From the NCBI RefSeq assembly GCF_913776295.1, contig NZ_CAJYOJ010000032.1:1-63915 (forward strand): a DNA stretch of 63,915 bases, written 5' to 3'. The notes under the pieces were generated by a model. That model was not told the origin of the DNA. It saw only the letters and a list, made by a program, of their open reading frames with translations, and ran no database searches. The DNA comes from an uncultured Pedobacter sp. GTDB lineage: Bacteria > Bacteroidota > Bacteroidia > Sphingobacteriales > Sphingobacteriaceae. Every line of letters starts with the position of its first letter. Positions within the stretch are counted from its first letter, which is position 1. A program made the translations under genes and the position numbers. Below, piece by piece: positions 36,998-44,869 of this stretch.

Positions 36998-38977
36998 TTA
37001 AAAATTTTTTTTAAGTTCAAAAAAATTAGTGTTTTTATCTATGCTAAGTTCTCTTGGGTTAAGTGGCCTGAAAACATTACCATTTGAACTTTTACTGGTC
37101 ACTAAAATCACACCGTCACTGGCTCTTGGTCCATATAAGTCTATTGCAGTTTTATCTTTTAACACATCAATTGATTCAATATCATTCGGATTGATCTTAT
37201 TCAGCAAACTGTTATCTGCTAATTTAACACCATCTAAAATGATTAAAGGATCAGCATTTATGCTCTGTTTTAACCCTGATCGGTCGCCAGGAATACTGCT
37301 TTTTAGTGTTTCCTTTGCAGGATCATTAAGTGTGAAGTTAATGTTGATGTTATATTTTACCCTTACGGCTAAGCCATTTTGGATTCCAGGGTTCCATTTC
37401 GGTGATTCTTTTAGTACCCTTATGGCCTCCTCATCGGTACCGCTTCCTAAACCCCGTGTAATCTGAATATCGGAAAGAGAACCATCTTTTTCAACCACAA
37501 AGCAAAGAAAAACCTTACCCTGAACGTGGTTATCCTGTGCCATCTTAGGGTACTTGATATTATTGCCTACATATTTATAGAAGTTGGTGATGCCACCTGG
37601 AAATTCTGGTTGTTTCTCGATCGAAACAAAATCGAATACTTCGCCTGTATTTTCAGGTGTAACATTGCTGTTTTCCAAATCGTTAGCTAGATAGGATGTG
37701 ATCGTAATTTTGTTCAGATCGACATATCCGGTCGGTTTGGGCAACAGCTTGTTTTTAAACTCTTTTGAAGATTCTGGAATGCTGAAACTTGCTGTTAGGT
37801 TATATTTACCATCAGCAAAAGTTTTAAAACCTTTATAAGATAAAATTACTTTTGTCAATTCTTCGTCGCAGCCGCTCCCTAATTTTACATTTGATATTAT
37901 ACGGTTAATCTTACCTTCTTTTACATTAAACCTGACCTGGGCGTTACCCTGAATCTGATTGCTGTTTGCTGTTTTCGGATATTTGATGTTCCTTGCCAAA
38001 AATTGATAAAATCCTTTCCAATTCGGATCTGTTTTGCCTTCGACCGAAGTTTCAGGTTCCATAACAGTCTTCTGTTGTGAGGTAACCATGTTTTCCACCA
38101 TTTCGATAGGCTTATCCATCGGTATTTGATTGGTAATGGACAACAATTTCTCGTTTTTACGTATAGTAGCCGACGAAAGTACAATGAGTAAGGCAAATAG
38201 CGGAATAAAAATTCCATACTTCAAGATAGCGATCTTTTTAGAGCGTTCTTTATGAAGCATAAAAATCCTTTTTTTGATCAATGATTTTTCTAAAAAGCCG
38301 TTTGTTAAAGTATTTGGTGAAATACCAAACGACTTACTGAGTAATAACATCGCATATTCGGCCTTATCACCTTGAAACGCTGCGGCCTGTTCATCAGCCA
38401 AATACTCATGGATATTTTTAATGGCTTTCTTATAAAGATAAATCACGGGATTTAGCCAGGTAATAATTCCTATAATTTCGAAAAATAGAATATCTATGGT
38501 ATGCCATTGTTTGATGTGTGCTTCCTCATGAATATCAATTACATCCATTTGAGGTAATTCCTGATCTATCACTTTTTTTCCGAAAAAAGAGAAAGCGGAG
38601 CCGGCTTTGCTTACTGTGATGAGTTTTTTAACGGCTAACAGGTTAAATATGAACCTACCAAAAAAGAACAAAATCCCTGTACAGTAGATGTATACAAATG
38701 TATTGCCCCAGTTAAATCCGTTGCTACGTTCCGTTACAATTGTTGCCTGTGCCAATACGGCTTCCCAATTAACCGATGTATAAACCTGTTGCGCCGCCCG
38801 CTGTTCTGTTAACCATTCTAAACGGATAAACGGTGTGCATAAAGATAAAATACCAGCTGATACTAAATAAATACGATTTAAGGTAAAATAGGTTTCCTTA
38901 TCTAACAATAGTTTGTAAAAGCCAAAAAAAACAATCAGGTATAAATTTACCTGTAGCAAGTAGTGGGCAAAACTCAT
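36998..38977 (-). CDS. M56 (BlaR1-like) membrane metallopeptidase with TonB-C and plug modules
   Basis: A 659-aa fusion. Membrane helices lie near 5-24, 35-50, 95-115 and 253-271. The zinc motif HEEAH is at 150-154, with a later Glu ligand in HEYLADEQ (190-197). After the last helix, in the periplasm, come two TonB-C modules (318-400 and 452-548) and a TonB-receptor plug module (576-628, LIILDGVKL...DVLKDKTAIDLYGP). In BlaR1/MecR1 the periplasmic sensor is a beta-lactam-binding domain; here it is replaced. The gene overlaps blaI by 4 nt, so it is likely the protease that signals to the repressor. Confidence 0.85.
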   Translation of the reverse strand: MSFAHYLLQVNLYLIVFFGFYKLLLDKETYFTLNRIYLVSAGILSLCTPFIRLEWLTEQRAAQQVYTSVNWEAVLAQATIVTERSNGFNWGNTFVYIYCTGILFFFGRFIFNLLAVKKLITVSKAGSAFSFFGKKVIDQELPQMDVIDIHEEAHIKQWHTIDILFFEIIGIITWLNPVIYLYKKAIKNIHEYLADEQAAAFQGDKAEYAMLLLSKSFGISPNTLTNGFLEKSLIKKRIFMLHKERSKKIAILKYGIFIPLFALLIVLSSATIRKNEKLLSITNQIPMDKPIEMVENMVTSQQKTVMEPETSVEGKTDPNWKGFYQFLARNIKYPKTANSNQIQGNAQVRFNVKEGKINRIISNVKLGSGCDEELTKVILSYKGFKTFADGKYNLTASFSIPESSKEFKNKLLPKPTGYVDLNKITITSYLANDLENSNVTPENTGEVFDFVSIEKQPEFPGGITNFYKYVGNNIKYPKMAQDNHVQGKVFLCFVVEKDGSLSDIQITRGLGSGTDEEAIRVLKESPKWNPGIQNGLAVRVKYNININFTLNDPAKETLKSSIPGDRSGLKQSINADPLIILDGVKLADNSLLNKINPNDIESIDVLKDKTAIDLYGPRASDGVILVTSKSSNGNVFRPLNPRELSIDKNTNFFELKKNF

Positions 38978-39351
38978 TTTGGCTTATGTTTAATCTGATT
39001 AATCATTTTTAAAATTTCATCAACATCACTTAAATCCAGTTTTTCTTCTTTAACGAAGAAAGAGAACATACTCTCTACAGAGTTTTCGAAGTAATTGCCC
39101 AGGAGTTTTTCTGTTGCATGGCGTTTATATTCTTCTTTGCTGATTAAAGGATAATACTGATGAGCCTTTCCGAAGGCTTCGTGACCAATAAAACCTTTGG
39201 TTTCCAAAATTCGAATAATGGTTGATACAGTGTTGTAGGCAGGTTTGGGGAGGGGGAGTTCATGAATCACTTCTTTAACAAATGCTTTTTCCAATTGCCA
39301 TAAAACCTGCATAATCTGCTCCTCTGCTTTAGTTAAATCTTTAATTTCCAT
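38974..39351 (-). CDS. BlaI/MecI/CopY-family repressor
   Basis: A 125-aa winged-helix repressor: IKDLTKAEEQIMQVLWQLEKAFVKEVI and AYNTVSTIIRILETKGFIGHEAFGKAHQYYPL. Family members dimerise and are cut by the partner M56 protease to induce the operon. ATG 39351 is used in place of a TTG nine codons upstream. It overlaps the M56 gene by ATGA. Candidate operator dyads lie 40-65 nt upstream. The inducer is unknown; beta-lactams cannot be assumed. Confidence 0.9.
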   Translation of the reverse strand: MEIKDLTKAEEQIMQVLWQLEKAFVKEVIHELPLPKPAYNTVSTIIRILETKGFIGHEAFGKAHQYYPLISKEEYKRHATEKLLGNYFENSVESMFSFFVKEEKLDLSDVDEILKMINQIKHKPK

Positions 39352-39391
39352 AATAGTTAATAATAAGGATGATGGCAAATCGATTCGCCTT

Positions 39392-39418
39392 AACTAAATT
39401 AAAACTAATTAGTTAGTT
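39392..39418. promoter_or_regulatory. AACTAA/TTAGTT dyads upstream of blaI, possible operator
   Basis: AACTAATTAGTT (39403-39414) is a perfect palindrome; further half-sites AACTAA (39392-39397) and TTAGTT (39413-39418) flank it. On the minus strand a near -7 box (TAAAATTTG, about 39421-39430) lies just upstream, so a bound repressor would cover the start site. This fits autorepression by the BlaI-type protein but is inference. Confidence 0.45.
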
Positions 39419-39556
39419 GTCCAAATTTTATTTAATAATTATGCGGAAGTAAATAAGATAGCGTTCTTATCCCTGTTTTAGGAGTTTTTCTTCTCAGAAA
39501 AGTGCTAAATAAATATTGTAAGTGTCTGTTAATCAGTTTTTTGATCGGTTTTTAAG

Positions 39557-40198
39557 TTAAATATTGATCAAATTGTTTTTGATGCCATACACTACTAATC
39601 CGGTGCGCGACTTAATATTGAGCTTGGCAAAAAGAGATTCCCTATAGTTGTCAACCGTTCTGGGGCTAACATTCATCAGATCAGCAATTTCTTTATAGGT
39701 AAGTTCAGTACTGCAGTATTGAAGAAATGTAAGCTCTCTATCAGAAAATGTGGGTTTAACGTTGCCCTCTTTTAAAGCTACTAAGAGCCTGCCCGATACG
39801 AGTTCATTTACATAAAATCCCTTACTTACAATCACTTTAATGGCGGTCAATAAATCAGCAGGTGTAGATTCTTTGAGCATGTAGCCTCCCGCACCTGCTT
39901 TAAGCATTCCTATTATTGCTTTTTCGTCCTCAAGCATGCTAAGTGCGAGTATATGAACATCCGGATAGTTCGCTTTAATCCACTTGGTAGTGGCAAAGCC
40001 ATCCATTACAGGCATGTTAATGTCCATCAAAATAAGCTGAACTCCAGGTTGCTGACTGATTTTAGTTTGAAGATCGATTCCGTTCATGGCTTCGAACATC
40101 ACTTCTATTTCATCAAATTCTTCCAGTAAACTGGCCAATCCAGAGCGGAAGAGGGTATGGTCATCAACAATTGCAATAGAAATATTTGGATGCTGCAT
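39557..40198 (-). CDS. NarL/LuxR-family response regulator
   Basis: A 213-aa two-domain regulator. Receiver: acidic pair Asp12-Asp13, phospho-acceptor Asp59 in ILMDINMP, and the Lys of MLKEST. C-terminal LuxR-type HTH from about residue 150: FSDRELTFLQYCSTELTYKEIADLMNVSPRTVDNYR. It starts 2 nt after the kinase gene stop and is the last gene of the four-gene operon. Confidence 0.93.
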   Translation of the reverse strand: MQHPNISIAIVDDHTLFRSGLASLLEEFDEIEVMFEAMNGIDLQTKISQQPGVQLILMDINMPVMDGFATTKWIKANYPDVHILALSMLEDEKAIIGMLKAGAGGYMLKESTPADLLTAIKVIVSKGFYVNELVSGRLLVALKEGNVKPTFSDRELTFLQYCSTELTYKEIADLMNVSPRTVDNYRESLFAKLNIKSRTGLVVYGIKNNLINI

Positions 40199-40200
40199 AG

Positions 40201-40992
40201 TTAAGGGTAAGGGATTTCAATTGAAATGGAGGTGCCTTTGCCTGGTGCCGAATTTAATACTAATTTTCCATTGATCATCTCAATTCTTTTATAAATAGAA
40301 TTCAGACCCATCCCCGATTTTTTTGTCTTCATTTCATCGGGGTCAAATCCTATACCATTTTCAGCTACCTTTAAATGTAAAACATTTTTGTCGAGGCAAG
40401 CATCGATCTGTATATGTTTTGCCTGAGCATGTTTGATGATGTTGTTGATGATTTCCTGCAATAAACGAAGGATAATCAAATCTTTATCCGGCGATGTGAC
40501 CTGCAGATCTAACAATTGATTATTCACCTGAAGCCCATATGTTCCTGTTTTGTTGAGCCAGTTAATTTCCTGATCTATTGCATGACCAATTCCATTTTCT
40601 ACCAGTTGTTCCCCGTGTAATAGCTTTGCCAGCTCCCTTAACTCCTTGATGGATTTGTTTACCAGCGCTAATGAATTGTCTATTTTCTTTCTGGCCTTAT
40701 CCTCGTCATTTAAATTTACAGAGTTTAAGGTAAGGGTGGTAAGGCTGAGCAGCTGGCCAACATTATCATGTAATTCGGTAGCAATACTTTGCATGGTTTG
40801 GTCCTGTACTTCCACACGTGTTTGAAGTATTTCTGACGCAAATTTCTGCTGCATATTCTGTTTTTCCAGAAAATGATTCTTTTTATGCCGATTGTAAGAT
40901 CTGATGTATAAAATCAAAAATACAGGCACCAGCAGGAATATAAGCGTTGCAATGGCGACTAAGAGGGCAATTTTCGTTGTTTCATTCTGCAT
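40201..40992 (-). CDS. Sensor histidine kinase (HisKA_3 type)
   Basis: A 263-aa kinase with one N-terminal membrane helix (residues 8-30), no separate sensor domain, and the NarX-like dimerisation motif with His75 in TELHDNVGQLLSL. The ATP domain has an N box (LLQEIINNIIKHAQA) and G2 (KKSGMGLNSIYKRIE). In the G1 box the usual DxGxGF reads ENGIGF: the Asp is Glu211. It overlaps the upstream membrane-protein gene by 34 nt. Lacking its own sensor, it may sense through that membrane protein. Confidence 0.9.
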   Translation of the reverse strand: MQNETTKIALLVAIATLIFLLVPVFLILYIRSYNRHKKNHFLEKQNMQQKFASEILQTRVEVQDQTMQSIATELHDNVGQLLSLTTLTLNSVNLNDEDKARKKIDNSLALVNKSIKELRELAKLLHGEQLVENGIGHAIDQEINWLNKTGTYGLQVNNQLLDLQVTSPDKDLIILRLLQEIINNIIKHAQAKHIQIDACLDKNVLHLKVAENGIGFDPDEMKTKKSGMGLNSIYKRIEMINGKLVLNSAPGKGTSISIEIPYP

Positions 40993-41606
40993 ATGAAGGA
41001 ATATAGCCAGCAGCTATATAGAATAAGGTTTAGTATAATGTAAATACAATATCTTAAGGTAGCAAAGCCTATAAGTTTAACTGTAAATAGTCCATCAAAA
41101 AGATTTGACATCGTACTTCCAAAGTAGTAAAACAGGACGCCTGTAACCCACCAGAATTCGGGGTGTATCTGAATCTCAATGAAATTTTCATCTTTTAACA
41201 GCAAATAATAATAATAAAGGCAAAAAAGCGTGAAAATTACAGACATTACAGTGATTGTAACCGTATTTAAATGCGAAAAGGATTGGGTTGCTAAAAAGAA
41301 AATATAGGTCAGTATTATAGTGACCAAACCTATAGTGAATATAGGCTTGGGATTAACATACTGTTTTAGGCAATAGTAAAGGCCATATAATATTGCACTG
41401 ATCTCAAAAATAATATAAATGTTAAATAGCCATAAATTATGTATTCCTCTTATGGCTAAATAAGCTGCAGCCTCTTCGGTAACCAGCGCAATAGCTAAAT
41501 AGCAGGTAATTACTTTTCCGAAGGCATTTTTATCTTTCCATACGATAGTGAGTGCGGCTATAAAGCATATCACTTCTGCTATAAATATGGGGGATAGATA
41601 TCTCAT
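40959..41606 (-). CDS. Multi-pass membrane protein, putative sensor partner
   Basis: A 215-aa protein with about six or seven hydrophobic helices spread over the whole length and short loops. No family is recognised. ATG 41606 is chosen: it lies 2 nt after the preceding stop, while the longer frame starts inside that gene. Its end overlaps the kinase gene by 34 nt. Context suggests it detects a signal in the membrane for the kinase. Confidence 0.65.
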   Translation of the reverse strand: MRYLSPIFIAEVICFIAALTIVWKDKNAFGKVITCYLAIALVTEEAAAYLAIRGIHNLWLFNIYIIFEISAILYGLYYCLKQYVNPKPIFTIGLVTIILTYIFFLATQSFSHLNTVTITVMSVIFTLFCLYYYYLLLKDENFIEIQIHPEFWWVTGVLFYYFGSTMSNLFDGLFTVKLIGFATLRYCIYIILNLILYSCWLYSFICRMKQRKLPS

Positions 41607-41608
41607 GG

Positions 41609-41986
41609 TTATAAAGCTGTACCATTGCACTGATCTGGACAGCCCTGCCCGCGGTTTCCAATATTGCCTAAATCATCATCATGATCATCGTCATCATTGC
41701 CATAACCCAATCCTGGTATAGTTGGTACCAATAGTAAGGTATTTTTACCTTCGTAAGATTGAGGTACACCATCAATTGCTCCTTCCAGATATTGTGCGAA
41801 ATAAATTCTTAATCCATCGTATTTGCCTTCATCCATTGATTTTGCGATATCCAAAATCTGTTCTGCCGGAAACCATACTGCCTTGGTGTAAGATGCTGAA
41901 GAGGTCATTCCGTCTTTGGCATAGGCAACAACCATGGCCTTTGCAACCTTTGGATCAATAGGTTCCATGTTTAATTTTTTGCTCAT
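41609..41986 (-). CDS. Unknown small protein heading a two-component operon
   Basis: A 125-aa protein without signal peptide or membrane segment. Residues 10-90 are globular (a segment KAVWFPAEQILDIAKSMDEG, then YDGLRIYFAQYL). A short Asp/His run (NDDDDHDDDLGN, about 97-108) could bind metal, and the tail ends CPDQCNGTAL, with two Cys four apart. No family is recognised. It is the first gene of the operon with a membrane protein, kinase and response regulator. Confidence 0.65.
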   Translation of the reverse strand: MSKKLNMEPIDPKVAKAMVVAYAKDGMTSSASYTKAVWFPAEQILDIAKSMDEGKYDGLRIYFAQYLEGAIDGVPQSYEGKNTLLLVPTIPGLGYGNDDDDHDDDLGNIGNRGQGCPDQCNGTAL

Positions 41987-42275
41987 AAAATTTAAAGTAT
42001 TTGTTTGTAAAGGCCTAAAAATCGATAATAATTACTGATCTGTCAAGAAATATTTACAAATAAAATACCGTAAAAACACCCTATCATTTAAGGTGTTTTA
42101 TGCTATTAGCGTATTGCTGGCGCCACTATTTTTGGTATATGTAACAGATTATTAATCTGCTATTTTAAAACAAGCTAAGTTTATTCTTAATGAGAAACTA
42201 TTTGAAATTATTTTAAAATAGTTCTTAATAAATTGAAGACTAATCAACAATATATACGATCTAATTCTCTCAAAA

Positions 42276-42506
42276 ATGATAAATAACATCCTGCTGAAGG
42301 AAAATAATGCTTCGATCAGTGAAAGGGAAGTTGAAATTGTACACCTGTTATCAATGGGTTACAACAGCAAAGAAATAGGCTCAATGCTTTTTATCAGCGA
42401 GCATACAGTTAATACGCACCGAAGAAATATGGTAAGAAAGCTCGACCTAAAAAATTCTTATCAATTAATTGTCTGGGCGTTCAAAGAAAGGATATTGTCT
42501 CTCTAA
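42276..42506 (+). CDS. Stand-alone LuxR-type HTH protein
   Basis: A 76-aa protein that is only a LuxR C-terminal DNA-binding domain: ISEREVEIVHLLSMGYNSKEIGSMLFISEHTVNTHRRNMVRKL. There is no receiver or ligand-binding domain. It is divergent from the two-component operon (289 nt between starts) and has its own terminator. It might modulate the neighbouring LuxR-type regulator or act constitutively. Confidence 0.85.
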   Translation: MINNILLKENNASISEREVEIVHLLSMGYNSKEIGSMLFISEHTVNTHRRNMVRKLDLKNSYQLIVWAFKERILSL

Positions 42507-42544
42507 GAGTTTAAAAATATATACAACCTCTCAGTCTAAACAAA

Positions 42545-42587
42545 AAAGCCTGCTATTTGATACTAAAGTCAGATCAGCGGGCTTTTA
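42545..42587 (+). terminator. Terminator of the stand-alone HTH gene
   Basis: AAAGCCTGCT (42545-42554) pairs with AGCGGGCTTT (42576-42585), one G-U, 21-nt loop, then T-rich. Confidence 0.65.
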
Positions 42588-42635
42588 TTTGTGGATATGT
42601 TTATCAGGGCAATTACCTTTAATCTTTTGGCACGA

Positions 42636-43433
42636 TTACTTTATGCTCTTTTTGGTTACAATAAAATAACCAATGATGAAAAGGGCTGAAGCATAAATCA
42701 AACTCGTCCATATCTCCTGTGTAAAAACAGGGAACGCTAACGGATCGGCACCTTTTTTTACGTTGGTTATTCTTAAAGCAAGCGTTGGCAAAGAATAGGG
42801 ATTCAGATAAGCATATTTCCAGCCTACGTTAGCAGTAATAATGCCCATAATGGTGCAAATAAAGCCAATCCCCATTGGCTTTAGAAAATCGCTCCATAAC
42901 AGGCTCAATATAAATTGCATAGACAAAATGCCCAGGGAAGCTAGAAATAATTTGGTATAGGCGTTAATCAGTATATTTAATGGATTGTATTGATCAAAGT
43001 TAAACTCAGGAACCATCAGCTGTAATAGATGTCCAAATGCATAGGTGAGTGTGCCAAATAAGAATAAGCAGATAAATATCAAGAGTATAGCATACAGGTA
43101 TTTTGCACTATAAATTGAAAATTTATTGAGAGGCTGGGCAAATAACATTTTCCAGGTATCATTTTTATGTTCAATATTATTGACGGAAAAGGCCATAAAT
43201 ATGACGTAGAAAGGCATTATCAAGAATCCCATTACGTTTAGTGCTGCGCCACTATAGCGTGCCCACAACAACATGGGGGGATAGTGGCTAGCAATTATTT
43301 TTTCAGCGTCGTAATAAAAACCAGAACTGATCAGGCCACAAATAATGAGTGGTAACAATATGGCGGCCCAAAAGGCCAGGGTTTTCCTGGATTTATAGAA
43401 TTCGGATATTATGGAAATATAAAGAGCGCGCAT
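42636..43433 (-). CDS. ABC-2 type exporter permease
   Basis: A 265-aa permease with about six membrane helices. It resembles the permeases of the BcrB/lantibiotic-immunity and Nat groups. ATG 43433 lies one base after the ATPase stop, so the two are translationally linked; an upstream TTG is less likely. Substrate unknown. Confidence 0.82.
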   Translation of the reverse strand: MRALYISIISEFYKSRKTLAFWAAILLPLIICGLISSGFYYDAEKIIASHYPPMLLWARYSGAALNVMGFLIMPFYVIFMAFSVNNIEHKNDTWKMLFAQPLNKFSIYSAKYLYAILLIFICLFLFGTLTYAFGHLLQLMVPEFNFDQYNPLNILINAYTKLFLASLGILSMQFILSLLWSDFLKPMGIGFICTIMGIITANVGWKYAYLNPYSLPTLALRITNVKKGADPLAFPVFTQEIWTSLIYASALFIIGYFIVTKKSIK

Positions 43434-43434
43434 G

Positions 43435-44343
43435 TTAGTTGGCTTTAGTGATGTCAAGGAATAAATTTTCGAGGTCTTTCCGTTGCTGATACAAACCGCT
43501 CACCATGAAGCCATTCTGGATTAATAATTTATTCAGCACTCCGCTGTTTTGAGAGGAAACAAATGGTAAAGTAAGCACGTGTTCTGATTTGTCTGTAACT
43601 TCGTATCCCTCCTTAATTAACAACTGGTATGCACTTTCAATATTGTTTACTTCGATTTTCAAGGTGGGCTTGCTCAATAAATGAAGTTCGTTAATCGTAC
43701 CCTGAAATAATAAGCTACCTTTGTTTATGATACCAACGTGAGTGGCTGTTCTTTCTATTTCTGCCAATAAATGACTTGATACCAATATTGTTTTTTGATG
43801 TTTTGTGGCTAAATCGGCCATGAGGTTGCGGACTTCAATAATGCCATTCGGGTCCAATCCATTGGTAGGTTCATCTAGAAGGAGTAATTCAGGATCTGAA
43901 ATCAGTGCCTGTGCAATGCCAAGGCGTTGTTTCATGCCCAGCGAATATTTGTTGGCCTTTTTGTTTGCGGCATCCGCTAAGCCTACTAATGAAAGCATTT
44001 CATCAGCCTTTACTTTTTTAATGCCCAATAATATACAACGGTTAACCAGGTTTTCTTTTCCTGTTAAATGGCCATAAATAGCCGGTTGTTCTACCAAAGC
44101 ACCTATACGTTTGAGAACGGATATACGGTTACTGTTTATTTCCTTTCCAAATATAAAAACCTGATCGGACGGCGACTTCAACAGGTTTAGCAGGATTTTG
44201 ATGGTAGTTGTCTTGCCGGCGCCATTTGGCCCTAAAAAACCGTAAATGCTCCCTTTCGGTACCTGTAGAGACAAATCTTTTACTATGGCCTGGTTGCCGA
44301 AGTTAAAGTTCAGACCTACGGTTTCGATAGCGTAATTGCCCAT
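43435..44343 (-). CDS. ABC transporter ATP-binding protein
   Basis: A 302-aa ATPase of the BcrA/lantibiotic-immunity type. Walker A GPNGAGKTT, signature YSLGMKQRLGIA, Walker B LLLLDEPTNGLDPNG, and H-loop SSHLLAEIE are intact. The C-terminal 80 residues form the extra domain usual in this class. It lies 5 nt after the small membrane-protein gene and 1 nt before the permease. Confidence 0.93.
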   Translation of the reverse strand: MGNYAIETVGLNFNFGNQAIVKDLSLQVPKGSIYGFLGPNGAGKTTTIKILLNLLKSPSDQVFIFGKEINSNRISVLKRIGALVEQPAIYGHLTGKENLVNRCILLGIKKVKADEMLSLVGLADAANKKANKYSLGMKQRLGIAQALISDPELLLLDEPTNGLDPNGIIEVRNLMADLATKHQKTILVSSHLLAEIERTATHVGIINKGSLLFQGTINELHLLSKPTLKIEVNNIESAYQLLIKEGYEVTDKSEHVLTLPFVSSQNSGVLNKLLIQNGFMVSGLYQQRKDLENLFLDITKAN

Positions 44344-44348
44344 TGTTA

Positions 44349-44606
44349 CTATTTGAAAATGGCAGTTGCCTGTTTTACCAGAGAGCCTGATGTTTTTGTA
44401 GGTTTTGCCACTATTTCTGCATCATTCTGACTAGTGTTAACAGTAAGCGTTAAAATAATCATCATAAATACTGGTAATAACAAAAGTAAAAATGGTGAGG
44501 TGTTTGCTAACTTTTTCATGATCGATGGTTTTATTTGAGAGATTGTGAAAACACCATCAGTAACAACTGTTTGATTTTTGAATTCGATTGCTGGTGATGT
44601 TTTCAT
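44349..44606 (-). CDS. Small single-span membrane protein of an ABC operon
   Basis: An 85-aa protein, polar N-terminus (1-38), one hydrophobic helix (about 41-60), and a short tail with Lys residues. No family is recognised. ATG 44606 is chosen over a TTG eight codons earlier. It is the first gene of the operon with the ABC exporter and faces the LytTR-type direct repeat. It could be a transporter accessory subunit, an immunity-like factor or the exported substrate precursor; no Gly-Gly leader site is seen. Confidence 0.6.
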   Translation of the reverse strand: MKTSPAIEFKNQTVVTDGVFTISQIKPSIMKKLANTSPFLLLLLPVFMMIILTLTVNTSQNDAEIVAKPTKTSGSLVKQATAIFK

Positions 44607-44736
44607 TTTGTTTTTGTTTTGATGATTCAAAGAAACTGAAGAAAAATAACCTGCTAAAATCTATTATACCAAGTGTCCAGGATTCTAGATCAACAGACAT
44701 TTTTGGCGTTCGTCGATAAAATTTGCCTATTGGGCC

Positions 44737-44766
44737 GTTGGTAGAAAAAAAATGCCTGTTGGTAGA
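44737..44766. promoter_or_regulatory. LytTR-type direct repeat (9-12-9)
   Basis: GTTGGTAGA occurs at 44737-44745 and 44758-44766, exactly 21 nt apart, so 9-nt repeats with a 12-nt spacer. LytTR proteins such as AgrA bind 9-nt direct repeats with about this spacing and a GTTnR core. The site lies in the region shared by the ABC operon and the LytS/LytTR genes. Confidence 0.6.
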
Positions 44767-44869
44767 TTGTATAGGTAAATCGATAAAACTTTAGTTATTT
44801 TGGATGCATGAAAAAGTGGTATAGCTATACTTATAGGGCTCGCTGCTGTTTCTGGTAAATAATCTGTAA

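Noticed and set aside
36998..39351. Beta-lactam resistance operon
   Set aside because: BlaI and an M56 protease are present, but there is no penicillin-binding sensor domain and no beta-lactamase gene.
44349..44606. Bacteriocin or lanthipeptide precursor
   Set aside because: No double-Gly leader, no Cys/Ser/Thr-rich core and no modification enzymes; left as an unknown membrane protein.
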